From the NCBI GenBank assembly GCA_032716605.1, contig CM064538.1, forward strand, positions 25,159,446 to 25,223,445: a DNA stretch of 64,000 nt. The letters are read 5' to 3'. The stretch is from Paralithodes platypus. Taxonomy: Eukaryota; Arthropoda; Malacostraca; Decapoda; Lithodidae. How positions within the stretch are numbered: position 1 is the first letter of the stretch; each line of letters starts with the position of its first letter. Of this stretch, positions 10,078 through 19,526 are shown in pieces. The notes beneath the pieces were generated by a model. It was given only the letters and a program-made list of their open reading frames with translations, had not been told where the DNA came from and did no database searches. The translations under genes and the position numbers were made by a program.

Positions 10078-13000
10078 TTCTATCTATCTATCTATTGCCT
10101 GACGCCGTGATCCCCGAAGGGGTGGCCACGAACGAACCGCCCCCATGCACCTCTGTCCCCAGTCAGTCGACGCCCCTCCCCCCAACCAGCACCACCTTCG
10201 TTCATGTACTTCCTCACTCCATCCTTCCACCTCATATTCGGTCTACCTCTCCCCCTCTGTCCCTCCACCTCGCTCTCATACACCCTCTTAGTCATTCTCT
10301 CGCTTTCCATACGTTCCATATGGCCGAACCATCTCAAGTTGTTCCTTTTCACACTTTCCAGCACATCTACCTCCACACCACACCTCCTTCTTACTTCCTC
10401 ATTAGTCTGTCTATCCCTCCATGTAACTCCGCACGCACTCCTTAAGTAATTAATTTCCACTGCTCTCACTCTTGGTCTGAGTCTCTCAACCAACGTCCAT
10501 GCTTCGCTTCCGTAAGTCAGTGTCGGGATTACCACACTGTCATGCAAGGACTTCTTCACTTCCATACTGACCACCCTATTTCTTGTTACTGCTTTTAGCG
10601 TTCCTACAACCCTCTTCCCCTGTTGTACCCTCTCCCGCACCTCTTCATCCATAGTCCCATCTTTACTCAACACACTGCCCAGATACTTAAAAGAGTTGAC
10701 GATCTCCATAGCCTGACCGTTCAGCTTCACCTCACACTCTGTGACTTCACCCCTTTCGAAGACCATAACCTTGCTCTTCCCCGTATTTACCTTCAAATTC
10801 CGTTTTTCGCACACTGTTCCAAACTCATTTACCAGACCCTGCAACTCCCATTCATTATCACTCATCAGAACTGTATCATCCGCAAACAGCAGTATAGGTA
10901 GCTTCCACTCAATTCCCTCCCTTTTCAGCGATACACCAACATCCACTGCTCTTGATAGTATTTCTTTCATAACTCCATCCATATATACAGTAAACAACCA
11001 CGGGGACATCACACACCCCTGTTTCAAACCAACATTCAGGTCAAAGAACTCACTCTGCTCACTCTCCACACGTACTGCCGCCTTTGCACCCTCATACATG
11101 CTCTTCACTGCTTTCAGCAACTTGCCCTCTACTCCGTATATTCTAAGTACTTTCCACAAACCTTCTCTATCCACTCTGTCATAGGCCTTCTCCAAGTCCA
11201 TAAAGGCAACATACACCTTTTGTTTCTTCTCCAGATACTTCTCCACAACACAATTCAGGGTAAAAATCTGATCTACACATCCTCTTCCCTTCCTAAAACC
11301 TCCCTGCTCGTCGCCTATCCATTTCTCCGTTCTCACTCTCACTCTCTCAATCACTACCCTACTGTATACCTTCCCTACTACGCTTAGAAGACATATTCCT
11401 CGGTGGTTACCACACACTCCTCTTTCCCCTTTGCCCTTATATAGGGGGACTATTATGCCAGTCTTCCAGTCATCGGGTGCACTCCCCTTCTCCCATGCTA
11501 GTTTGCACATTTCCATACCCATTCTATCACTATCTCACCACCATACCTCAACATTTCCCCACACACTCCATCTGTTCCTGGTGCTTTCCCCAACTTCACT
11601 CTTTTCATGGCTTCCCACACTTCTGACCTCCTGATCCCCACCTCCTCCTCCACTACTTCTCTTCTTCTCCCTCCCATACCATATCCAGCTATGTTTGCTG
11701 GCTCTTCATTCCTTTCATTTAGCAACTCACTGAAGTACTCCCTCCATCTTTCGACTCTCTCTTGCTTCTCGGCTAGCATTCTCCCATTCTTATCTTTCAC
11801 ACCCTTACTGTTTCCCTTGCTACCTTCCCTAACTTTCTTGACTTCTTTCCAGAACAGTTTCTTACTCTCCCTCCATTTTACACTCAGATTCCTTCCAAAT
11901 TCCTCATCTACTCTTCTCTTACTTTCCTTCACTACTCTCTTCACCACCCTCTTACTCTCCACGTACCTCGCTCGTTTCTGTCTCTCGGAATCTTCATTCC
12001 CTCTGCTACCCAACCACTCTCTATATGCTTTCTTCTTTTCTTCCACAGCTATTCGTACCTCTTCTGTCCACCATGCTGTACCTTTCACTCCCCTCCCTCT
12101 TCTCCTCACTCCACACACCTCCTCACATGCTGCACAGATCTCATCCTTAAACACCTTGCTCATCTCCTCCACTTCCTCCATAACTTCCAGGTCGAACCCA
12201 CCTAGTCGTCTTTCCACTGCTCTCCTGTACTCCTCCCTGATTTCCTCCTCCTGCAACCTCTCCACCCTCCTCACCATTCCACCCTCCTCTCGCCTCCCTC
12301 CCGCTCTCCTCACCCACTTCTTTTGTATCCTAACCTTAGCTACCACTACATAATGATCAGACAGACCCCCTCCAATACCCCTATACACCCTAGCATCCAT
12401 CACAGATTTCTTCATTCGTTCATCCACACATACATAATCAATCAATGACTTTCGTTCCACCACTGTCTTATCCTTCATCGTCAACATCCGTTTCCACGTG
12501 TACCTGTGGATCATTCTGTGTCGGAAGAAGGTGTTGGCTATCCACAGCCTCCTCCCCACATACGTCCACAAGTGCACTACCATTCCCATTCACCTCTGAT
12601 GGTACCCCCCACCCTCCCACCACTCCCTCAACTTTCCTATCACCCACCTTACCATTCATATCCCCAATCAGAAATATTCTTTCGTTCTTGTCAAACTTCT
12701 CCAGGCACGCCTCCACATTCATCCAGAACTCCTCTTTCTTTCTTTCAAGTATATCCTCTGTCGGGGCATACACGCATACAATCACCCACGTTTGTATTCC
12801 TACTTTCATTCTCACCCACACAATCCTTGAACCCACAGACCCATACTCTCTTACACATTCCTTCCATTTGCTACTTACAAACAAACATGCACCTTCTCTC
12901 GCTGTTCCTTCACTCACTCCAGCACACACACCCATTCCACACTCCCACTCTCTCACATCTGAACCTTTCCATTTGATCTCTGTCATTCCACATACATCCA

Positions 13001-13280
13001 GCCTGGCATTCACTAACACTTCCAGAACCTCTCTCTCTTTTGTGCCATCATTCATGCCACTAACATTCCACGTAGCCATTCTCAGAATGTCCGAAGGCAT
13101 GTCCTTAGTCGGTCGTGGTTCGTCAACGTTGGTTCCGTCCGCATCCGAGGCTGTTCGTTCGTTTTTCCTTGCTTCGATATTTTTTCCGGGTGGGGGTCGC
13201 AAGCCCACCGACCCAACCTCTTTAGTCGCCTCTTACGACACGCAGAAGGCACGTGGGGCATATTCTATTCCCTAACCCCC
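10078..13280 (-). mobile_element. RTE-type LINE (RTE-1), near full length
   Basis: A 3.2-kb minus-strand non-LTR retrotransposon with a single long coding region (APE endonuclease, then RT) and no ORF1. It has almost no 3' UTR and a tetranucleotide (ATAG)n tail (TCTA units at 10081-10095). This compact layout with a microsatellite tail is characteristic of the RTE clade. The 5' end is placed near 13280, where the conserved leader reading ATKEVGSVGLRPPPGKNIE starts; the exact boundary is uncertain. A 283-bp truncated sister copy lies at 15000-15282. Confidence 0.85.
10092..13208 (-). pseudogene. RTE-1 endonuclease/reverse transcriptase, frameshifted
   Basis: Encodes the protein that nicks target DNA and copies the element RNA. 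Three overlapping frames: 13208-12468, 12589-11498 and 11522-10092. The first is an APE-like endonuclease: MATWNVSGMNDG, the metal-binding glutamate in MTEIKWKG, and LIGDMNGKVGD. The histidine motif GLSDHYVV is in the second frame, where the linker carries AWWTEEVR. The third is the RT: RGICLLSVVGKVY, FMDLEKAYDRVDREGLW, GLKQGCVMSPWLF, catalytic FADDTVLM, then the C-terminal LRWFGHMERM...R..K block typical of RTE. The stop codon TAG is formed with the first ATAG tail unit. Two frameshifts make it inactive as read. Confidence 0.85.
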
Positions 13281-13454
13281 AGGAGGGGTTATCTAATAGT
13301 AGCCAGATCAGATGAAGGTATAGAGGGATAAGCCTTTACAACGGCACCTCGTTTCCTATTTTTCTGAAGAGTGTAGAGGGAGAAGGGGTGTTGGAGAGAG
13401 AGGAAGCTGTTGGAGTGGCTTACATAAAGTACAAAAGACGTCGCCGGTACAGAA
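13281..13454 (+). mobile_element. Family 2 MITE right-end remnant
   Basis: Ends with CGTCGCCGGTACAGAAGGGGTTAA at 13439-13454 (family 2 right terminus with TTAA). The left part has no family 2 terminus and is unassigned; it may be host sequence or MITE cut by the RTE-1 insertion. Confidence 0.5.
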
Positions 13455-13490
13455 GGGGTTAAATACAGGGGTCTTTGAGAATTATGACGC

Positions 13491-13505
13491 TTAAGGGGGG
13501 TGACC

Positions 13506-13561
<56 letters not shown>

Positions 13562-13931
13562 GACCTGCTTTTTGTTGTTTCTGTCCTTTTCTCTCTTTCT
13601 CTGGCTTGTATCCATTCGGCCCCATTCAGCCAACTATTTTAAGATGTTTATCCCCATCTAGGTGTCGATTTCTTCCTGGCGAGCGATAGCGAGCCAGCAT
13701 TATATGAAGAAATCCGGCTTCGCCGGAGAAATTTTTCTATCGAAAAATGTACAAATTTAGCCTGCTGTCAAACAAAAATAAAAAATATGCTGGCTCACTA
13801 CCGCTCACCAGCAAAAAATTGACACCTGGATGGGGATAAATGTCTTAAAACAGTAGGCTGAATGGGGCCAAATGGATACAAGCCAGAAAAAGATAGAAAA
13901 GGACAGAACAAAAACAGGTCACCCCCCTTAA
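13491..13931. mobile_element. Palindromic fold-back element, family 3, complete
   Basis: A 441-bp element whose ends are exact inverted repeats: TTAAGGGGGGTGACC at 13491-13505 and GGTCACCCCCCTTAA at 13917-13931. After a (TTA)n run (about 13506-13561) the arms continue as a long inverted repeat: 'ggcttgtatccattcggccccattcag' on the left pairs with 'ctgaatggggccaaatggatacaagcc' on the right. The centre holds ATCCGGCTTCGCCGGA, a small palindrome. No coding capacity. TTAA termini suggest a TTAA-specific transposase supplied in trans. Confidence 0.75.
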
Positions 13932-14334
13932 CCCGTATAGTACCGGTGCCGTCTTTTCAACTTTATTCTGGCTACTATTAAGCGATATTATGCAGTTTAA
14001 AAATGGGTCTCCAGCAATTATCAGGCTTTGAAATATCTCGCTTAATAATCGATAATAATAATTGTCTGGTTACTTATATAGCGCCTGTATCTCCTCCTTC
14101 GAGGATTCTCAAGTGCTTGACACTTCTTTGATCAACCAGAGACCATTACCCATCCCCCTTGCTCATGGGGAGACGGTAACCGCGGGCTACATCTCAGAAA
14201 AACTTTTCAATCTGAGCGGGGGTTGAATGCAAGACTGCAAGATTGGAAGCAGTGACGCTATCAACTGAGCCAGCCGGACGGCTGGCTAGAATACAAATTA
14301 TGTAATAATACGTCGCTGGTACAGAAGGGGTTAA
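13928..14334 (+). mobile_element. Family 2 MITE interrupted by a SINE
   Basis: The left end TTAACCCGTATAGTACCGGTGCCG starts on the same TTAA that closes the fold-back at 13931. The right end CGTCGCTGGTACAGAAGGGGTTAA closes at 14334. Between them the family interior is split at about 14045/14288 by a tRNA-derived SINE, which accounts for the length of about 407 bp against about 210 for other copies. Confidence 0.7.
14046..14288 (-). mobile_element. tRNA-derived SINE
   Basis: Read on the minus strand from about 14288: a tRNA-like head with an A-box (TGGCTCAGTTGATAG) and a B-box-like GCATTCAACCCC about 40 nt downstream, which would drive RNA polymerase III. A body of about 130 bp follows. The 3' end reads GGCGCTATATAAGTAACC and then ATT repeats (14044-14062). 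A 'GCGCTATATAA...(ATT)n' tail is known from SINE/LINE pairs that share 3' ends in other animals. No LINE in this window shows that tail, so its partner is not present here. Confidence 0.7.
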
Positions 14335-14553
14335 ATCCGTTCTCCCATAAACTGAAATTGCCACTCCTTACCCGGTCATATGAGTAACAGAATACAATCA
14401 TACATAATTTGAATATACAGTATATCATATTGTATTTATTCCTATTGAACCTTTCAAATATGACAAAATAACTCGGTTATTAATATTATTCTGGCTATCA
14501 TATTTTCTATGTATATGGAGGAGCCAAAAGGCAAACCGGCCTATAATAATGTC
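14335..14553. other. No gene seen
   Basis: AT-rich unique sequence between two non-coding elements; nothing recognised. Confidence 0.5.
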
Positions 14554-14792
14554 TTAAGCTCGGGTCACACATACACGTTCTAACGTCCCGTCCGTCCCCG
14601 ACCAAGAAAATAACTTTTGTGTGTGTCCGTGTATGTCCCGTGGGTGTCCCGGCATAACACGTTTTCTGGCAGTTGCCCCGACCCACATGGACCATTTTAT
14701 GCATGCACAAAAAGGACGCCACCTAGGCACGGCGAATTAAGAGGTCAGGGCCGGACGGGACGTTAGAACGTGTATGTGTGACCAGAGCTTTA
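14554..14792. mobile_element. Fold-back element with about 37-bp inverted repeats
   Basis: Left end TTAAGCTCGGGTCACACATA and right end (reverse complement) TAAAGCTCTGGTCACACATA continue as the same sequence, ACGTTCTAACGTCCCGTCCG. This gives inverted repeats of about 37 bp with one or two mismatches. Flanking TTA on both sides would fit a 3-bp target duplication as in PIF/Harbinger-type MITEs, but the ends are short enough to be read differently. Interior of about 150 bp is non-coding. Confidence 0.65.
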
Positions 14793-14999
14793 CAGCGTTA
14801 CCAAGGGAAAGGAGAAATGCGAAGGCAGACAAAGATGTAGCGGTGGGTGAATGACGTGTACTTTGTCTGTTTGTTTGTATTGGAAGTGTAATAAAGAGAT
14901 GGTTCACTTGTGTCGGTACAGTCACTGCCAAGGGTAGCGTAACATCTTCACTACTATAGTCTGTTCGCTGTAAGTAGGCGAACAATCATGACCACTATC

Positions 15000-15282
15000 C
15001 TATCTATCTATCTATTGCCTGACGCCGTGATCCCCGAAGGGGTGGCCACGAACGAACCGCCCCCACACACCTCTGTCCCCAGTCAGTCGACGCCCTCCCC
15101 CCAACCAGCAATGCCTTCGTTCATGTACTTCCTCACTCCATCCTTCCACCTCTCATTCGGTCTACCTCTCCCTCTCTGTCCCTCCACCTCGCTCTCGTAC
15201 ACCCTCTTAGTCATTCTCTCACTTTTCATACGTTCCATATGGCCGAACCATCTCAAGTTGTTCCTTTTCACACTTTCCTCTG
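15000..15282 (-). mobile_element. RTE-1, 283-bp 3' fragment
   Basis: Starts with the same (TCTA)n/TTGCCTGACGCCGTG end as the copy at 10081 and matches it over the C-terminal coding region (LRWFGHMERMKSERMTK on the minus strand), with a few substitutions and a 1-nt frameshift near the end. Truncated at about 15282 in the codon run preceding LRWF. Confidence 0.85.
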
Positions 15283-15319
15283 TAACTCTAAAAGGGCTAG
15301 AGCAAACTGGCAGTAAATT

Positions 15320-15715
15320 TCCACAATGATACAATGGCCAAAAAATGCTATTCCATGTTAATTTGCTTGTATTCCTTCTCATATACATTCGAGTCTTCAA
15401 AGATAAAATTATGGATTTTAGTTCGAATTGTGTCTTTGGAAGTGATAAAATGGCCAAAACAATGCTATTCCATGTTAATTTGCTTGTATGTCTTCGTGGT
15501 GCAATGCATAAGTGTGTTGATTTTCGGTGTGAGCATCCTGGGTTCGAATCCCCGGACTGCCACATGTGTTTGTTAATTTCATTAATCGAGTTTAGGAGTA
15601 AAGTTGGTTAGTGGAGAGAACATACGGTAATAATTAATTCGAGTCTTCAAAGATAAAATTATGGATTATAGTTCGAATTAGGCCTATGTCTTTGGAAGTG
15701 ATAAAATGGCCAAAA
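15320..15715 (+). repeat. Tandemly repeated non-coding unit with a tRNA-like insert
   Basis: The phrase 'aaatggccaaaa(c)aatgctattccatg' occurs near 15331 and 15450, and again near 15906. 'cgagtcttcaaagataaaattatgg' occurs near 15389 and 15640. The spacing shows two to three diverged units; the second contains a tRNA-like sequence (15494-15564). Non-coding, unclassified. Confidence 0.6.
15494..15564 (+). repeat. tRNA-like sequence, probably a SINE head
   Basis: Contains an A-box-like TGGTGCAATGCATAAG and a good B-box, GGGTTCGAATCCCC, with tRNA-like spacing. The 5' CGTGG can pair with a 3' stretch near CTGCCAC only imperfectly, and no clean anticodon arm is seen. I read it as a tRNA-derived element rather than a working tRNA gene. 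Confidence 0.45.
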
Positions 15716-15906
15716 TGGTGACCGGTCAACTCAACCAGTAGACCATTTCCACCAGTAGCTCTCAACCAGTACCAAATCAACCAATACGGTTAGGTTAGGT
15801 TAGGTTAGTACTCTATTTTGACACTGGTTTGGTTGGTCTGGGTTAATTTGGCACTGGTTGAGAGCTACTGGTTGAAATGGTCTACTGGTTGAAATGACAT
15901 GGAACC
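15716..15906. mobile_element. Hairpin element with a central (TTAGG)4, 8-bp target duplication
   Basis: Flanked by GGCCAAAA at 15708-15715 and 15907-15914, an 8-bp direct repeat. Inside, arms of about 45 bp (CAACCAGTAGACCATTTC... at about 15734 and its reverse complement ending near 15893) match with about two mismatches. The loop holds GGTTAGGTTAGGTTAGGTTAG (about 15787-15808). Non-coding. An 8-bp duplication is usual for hAT- and P-type transposons. Confidence 0.7.
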
Positions 15907-16099
15907 GGCCAAAACAATGCTATTCCATGTTAATTTCCTTCTCATGTTCATTCGAGTCTTCCAACAAAATTGCCCCGGTTTGACTACCTATAAAAACTTG
16001 ACCACTAACAAATGGTTGTACAGTTCGAATCCCGGTGTACTACCGTACTGTATAATTATAGGAATATTATTATTAGGATTAAGGGAACCCACCTCGCTT

Positions 16100-16222
16100 T
16101 TTTTTTCTCTTCCTCTCTCTCTCTCTTTGGCTTGTATCCATTCGGCCCCATTCAGCCTACTGTATTAAGATGTATACCCCCATCCAGGTGTCCATATTTT
16201 CCTGGCGAGCGGTAGCGAGCCA
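16100..16222 (+). repeat. Fold-back family 3, left portion (split)
   Basis: 'ggcttgtatccattcggccccattcagcc', 'ccaggtgtcc' and 'cctggcgagcggtagcgagcc' match the arm of the 13491-13931 palindrome. The sequence stops at about 16222, where LINE G begins; the continuation of the palindrome is found at 19213. Confidence 0.65.
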
Positions 16223-16229
16223 AAAACAA

Positions 16230-16750
16230 CCTCACACACACAACTAGGACCGACCTCCATGTAGAAAATCACGAAGCTCTGTGGATCGACCTACACCTGC
16301 CGAGGACAAGACCCATCACAATTGGGGTATGCTATAGGCCACCAGCAGACACACAATTCTTGACCAAATTTGAACGAACTTTGTCATCGCTAGACCCTCG
16401 GAATGAATCCATCATACTAGGGGATTTTAACCTGTGTTACAAACAACGAAATGATAGGCTTGTACGAGAATATAGGCATATACTGACAATGCACAATCAC
16501 AAACAACTCATCACAACCCCACACGTATCTCTGAGAACACTGCCACAATATTAGACCACATAAACTGTAACAGAGAGGACAAAATATCCCAATCAGGGGT
16601 TATACAGACTGGGATAAGTGATCACTTCGTCACATATTGCACACGGAAAACCACAAAAATTACCCTAGAGAATCACAAGGTTATCAAAACAAGGTCACTC
16701 AGAAACTACAATAAGGAAACATTTCTGGACATTTTATGGAATACAGACTG
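16230..16750 (+). pseudogene. LINE G endonuclease remnant
   Basis: Carboxy-terminal half of an APE-like endonuclease broken by frame changes. Visible are VCYRPPADTQFL, then ILGDFNLCYKQ (the D-x-N catalytic motif) in the frame around 16360-16554. In another frame, DHINCNREDK and GISDHFVTYC provide the SDH motif near 16615. The N-terminal part with the catalytic glutamate is missing. Confidence 0.7.
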
Positions 16751-16757
16751 GTCTCCA

Positions 16758-18894
16758 GTGTTTGGAAGTACAAACGTTAATGATGCATGGGTTGGCTTCA
16801 GAACCATCATCACAAACATCCTAGACGAAATAGCTCCTCTGAAAGACATACGAATTAAAGCAAGGTCAGACCCATGGATCAACAATGACATACTACACCA
16901 TCTGGAACACAGAGACAATCTGTTAAAAAGGCTAGCGAAACATAGACAGGACCAAGGTCTGAAACATGAGTTCAACAGGGCCAGGAATAAACTAAGTAGG
17001 AAAATGAAATCAGCGAAAAATAATTATTTTCACAATAAGGCAGAGGAATATCAGAATAACCCAAAGAAACTATGGAGGCACCTACAAACAACAGGCTACA
17101 GCAACAAGACAAGGGATTCGTCTAACACTAATATTGCTCTCACCATTAATGATCAGGTTTGCCACGATAAACGACAAATTTCAACCTACTTCAACTCCTT
17201 CTTCACTTCCATACCAAACACACTTGCACAGAACCTACCTCAACCTCTAAATAAATACACGACAACAACGGCCACCTTTCGTAATTTCTACAGAGATAAA
17301 GACATACACCCGAACACATTTGGATTGCAAAATGTTACACCAAAATACACTTTTGACGAGCTGTCTAACCTAAATGTACATAAGAGCACAGGACCAGACA
17401 AAATTCCTGCCAAATTTCTACGAGATGGAGCCATTGGTATAGCAGGCCCCCTAACCCACATCATCAACTTGTCAATTAACACCAACACTGTACCTGCTGA
17501 ACTGAAGGAAGCTATTGTAACCCCTCTATTCAAGAAAAGAAATAAACTAGAAGTTGGCAACTACAGACCAGTTAGCATATTATGTATTGTATCTAAAATC
17601 CTTGAAAGAGCGGTATACACCCAAATTAAACACTACCTCAAACAAAATGATCTATTCTATAAGTTTCAATCAGGTTTCAGATGCATGTACTCGACAGACT
17701 CCTGTCTCATCCACTTAACGGATCACATTCGTAAAGAAATGTCTAAAGGTAACTACACCGGTATGGTTCTTCTTGATCTACAAAAAGCGTTTGACACAGT
17801 AGACCATGATATCCTATGTAATAAACTACAAGCAATGGGCATAGGGTCTGTGAACTGGTTTAAATCTTATCTTAGTGGTAGAACCCAAAGAGTCAAAATT
17901 GATATTAATATATCTGATCCTATGCCAATTAACTGTGGGGTCCCGCAGGGAAGCATCCTTGGTCCCTTACTCTTTCTCTGTTATGTGAACGACATGGAAC
18001 TGAGTGTCTCATGTAAATTATTACTGTATGCAGACGACAGCGTGCTTCTGGTTTCAGGAAAAGACCCAATAAGTATTGCCGCTTCACTTTCCAAAGAACT
18101 AGCATCATGTAGTGAATGGCTAGTGGACAATAGACTATCTCTTCACCTGGGCAAGACGGAAGCCATCTTATGTGGAACAAAATGCAAACTGAAAGACATT
18201 GTGGGCTTCTCGGTCAACTGTAATGATATTCCTATAACAACAGTGTCACAAGTTAAATATCTCGGACTGAAACTGGACGCGAGTTTGTCAGGTGAAACAA
18301 TTTTGGAATCTATCCTGAGTAAGTGTAGAGCACGTATAAAATACCTGTATAGACAGGTGGGATGCTTGCCCGCAGCGACCAAAAAGACCCTCTGCCAAGC
18401 GCTTGTTCAATGTCATTTTGACTATTGTGTCATCCTGGTACTCTGCATCATCTAAATCAGCACAGCACAAACTTCAGGTCACTCAAAATAAAATGGTTAG
18501 GTTCATGCTGAACCTAGGACCCAGATCACATGTTGGCCAGGAACAACTTCAGTCACTAGGTATGCTCAATGTCTCTGACAGGGCCAAACAAATCAGGCTC
18601 ACTAATGCCTTCAAAATTTTCTATGACAGAGCTCCAGAGTATCTAAAGAATGATTTTGTTAAAGCAAATGAGAGGAGTGGACATAATACAAGAAACAGGA
18701 TGTTTAATTTTAAGGTCCTGAGAATCCAAGGACAGGGTAAGCAAACATTCTTCTTCACTGCCATCAAAGGCTGGAACGACCTACCCCAGTCAGTCCGGGA
18801 AAAGAGAACACTGTATTCCTTCAGACGTAGCCTGAAGGAACACCTGAACCGGACAGCTGCGAGAAGGGAGCACCAAGCTTATGTCTACTACTAA
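16758..18894 (+). pseudogene. LINE G reverse transcriptase, one frameshift
   Basis: RNA-directed DNA polymerase. The first frame (16758-18455, 565 aa) has a basic linker after the endonuclease, then RT motifs: VHKSTGPDKIPAKFL, NYRPVSILCIVSKILE, LLDLQKAFDTVDHD, GVPQGSILGPLLFL, catalytic YADDSVLL and YLGLKLD. A frameshift near 18430-18455 moves the protein into a second frame (18403-18894) with the C-terminal block QNKMVRFMLNL...GWNDLPQSVR...FRRSLKEHL, a common tail in CR1/L2-like elements. Apart from that one shift the RT is intact. Confidence 0.85.
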
Positions 18895-19212
18895 ATACGA
18901 CATAAGAGATAGACAAACCAAACTGAAATGATTACGGATTACGGATTACTGATATTTACTATAGGATGTAATAGGTATCTTAAAATAACCCCCTAGAAAT
19001 ACTTTCTCTGAAGTATCTATTTCTTTATCCTCCCCATTTCCCCAGCTAACCTAATCCCACAAGGACCCCAATGGAAATACGCCTAACGGCCTTATTGGGC
19101 TATCCTTAGTTGGAATTATGCAAGGCTGGTACATGTCATATTTGTAACATACTATGTGGTACCAACTCTGTAAATTGCTAACTGAATAAATAATATTATT
19201 ATTATTATTATT

Positions 19213-19302
19213 ATATATTTTTATTTTGACAGCAAGCTAAATTTGTACATTTTTCGATAGAATATTGTCTCCGGCGAGGCCGGATTTCTCCATACAATGC
19301 TA
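19213..19302 (+). repeat. Fold-back family 3, right portion (split)
   Basis: 'attttgacagcaagctaaatttgtacatttttcgatag' and 'tccggcgaggccggatttct' match the centre of the 13491-13931 palindrome in reverse orientation and continue what stops at 16222. Confidence 0.65.
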
Positions 19303-19526
19303 CTGTCACCATCACCACTATTACTATCATCGTTACTACTGGCATCATTAGCCTATCACTACTATACTATTATCACCATCACTATTACTAGCGCCATCAT
19401 CACTACTACTGTCATCATCACCACTATCATCATCACCACTACTATTACAATCATCACTACTACTGTCACCATCATAATTTCTACTGTCGCTATTATTACT
19501 ACTACCATCATCATCATCACTATAAT
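19303..19526. repeat. Trinucleotide microsatellite (CAT/CAC/ACT mix)
   Basis: Imperfect ATC/ACT/ACC units without sense coding, adjoining the (AAT)n tail of LINE F2. A second block of the same kind lies at 21560-21700 on the other side of F2, suggesting F2 inserted into this microsatellite. Confidence 0.85.

Larger units (their letters stand above)
16222..19212 (+). mobile_element. LINE G, 5'-truncated
   Basis: A plus-strand non-LTR retrotransposon beginning inside the APE endonuclease and ending in an (ATT)n tail (about 19193-19212). The 3' UTR spans 18895-19192. It lies between two parts of a family 3 fold-back, so it inserted into that element. The RT resembles the CR1/L2/Rex1 group (GVPQGSILGPLLF, YADDSVLL, DNRLSLHLGKTEAIL); the clade is my inference. 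Confidence 0.8.

Noticed and set aside
11607..12976. Plus-strand Ser/Thr/Pro-rich frames over RTE-1
   Set aside because: Antisense of the endonuclease/RT coding region, with no independent support.
15787..15808. Telomere (TTAGG) end of a chromosome
   Set aside because: Only about four units, enclosed in an inverted repeat with target duplications, and normal sequence continues on both sides.
16000..16050. B-box-like CAGTTCGAATCCCGG as a tRNA
   Set aside because: No A-box at a suitable distance and no stem structure; too weak to annotate.
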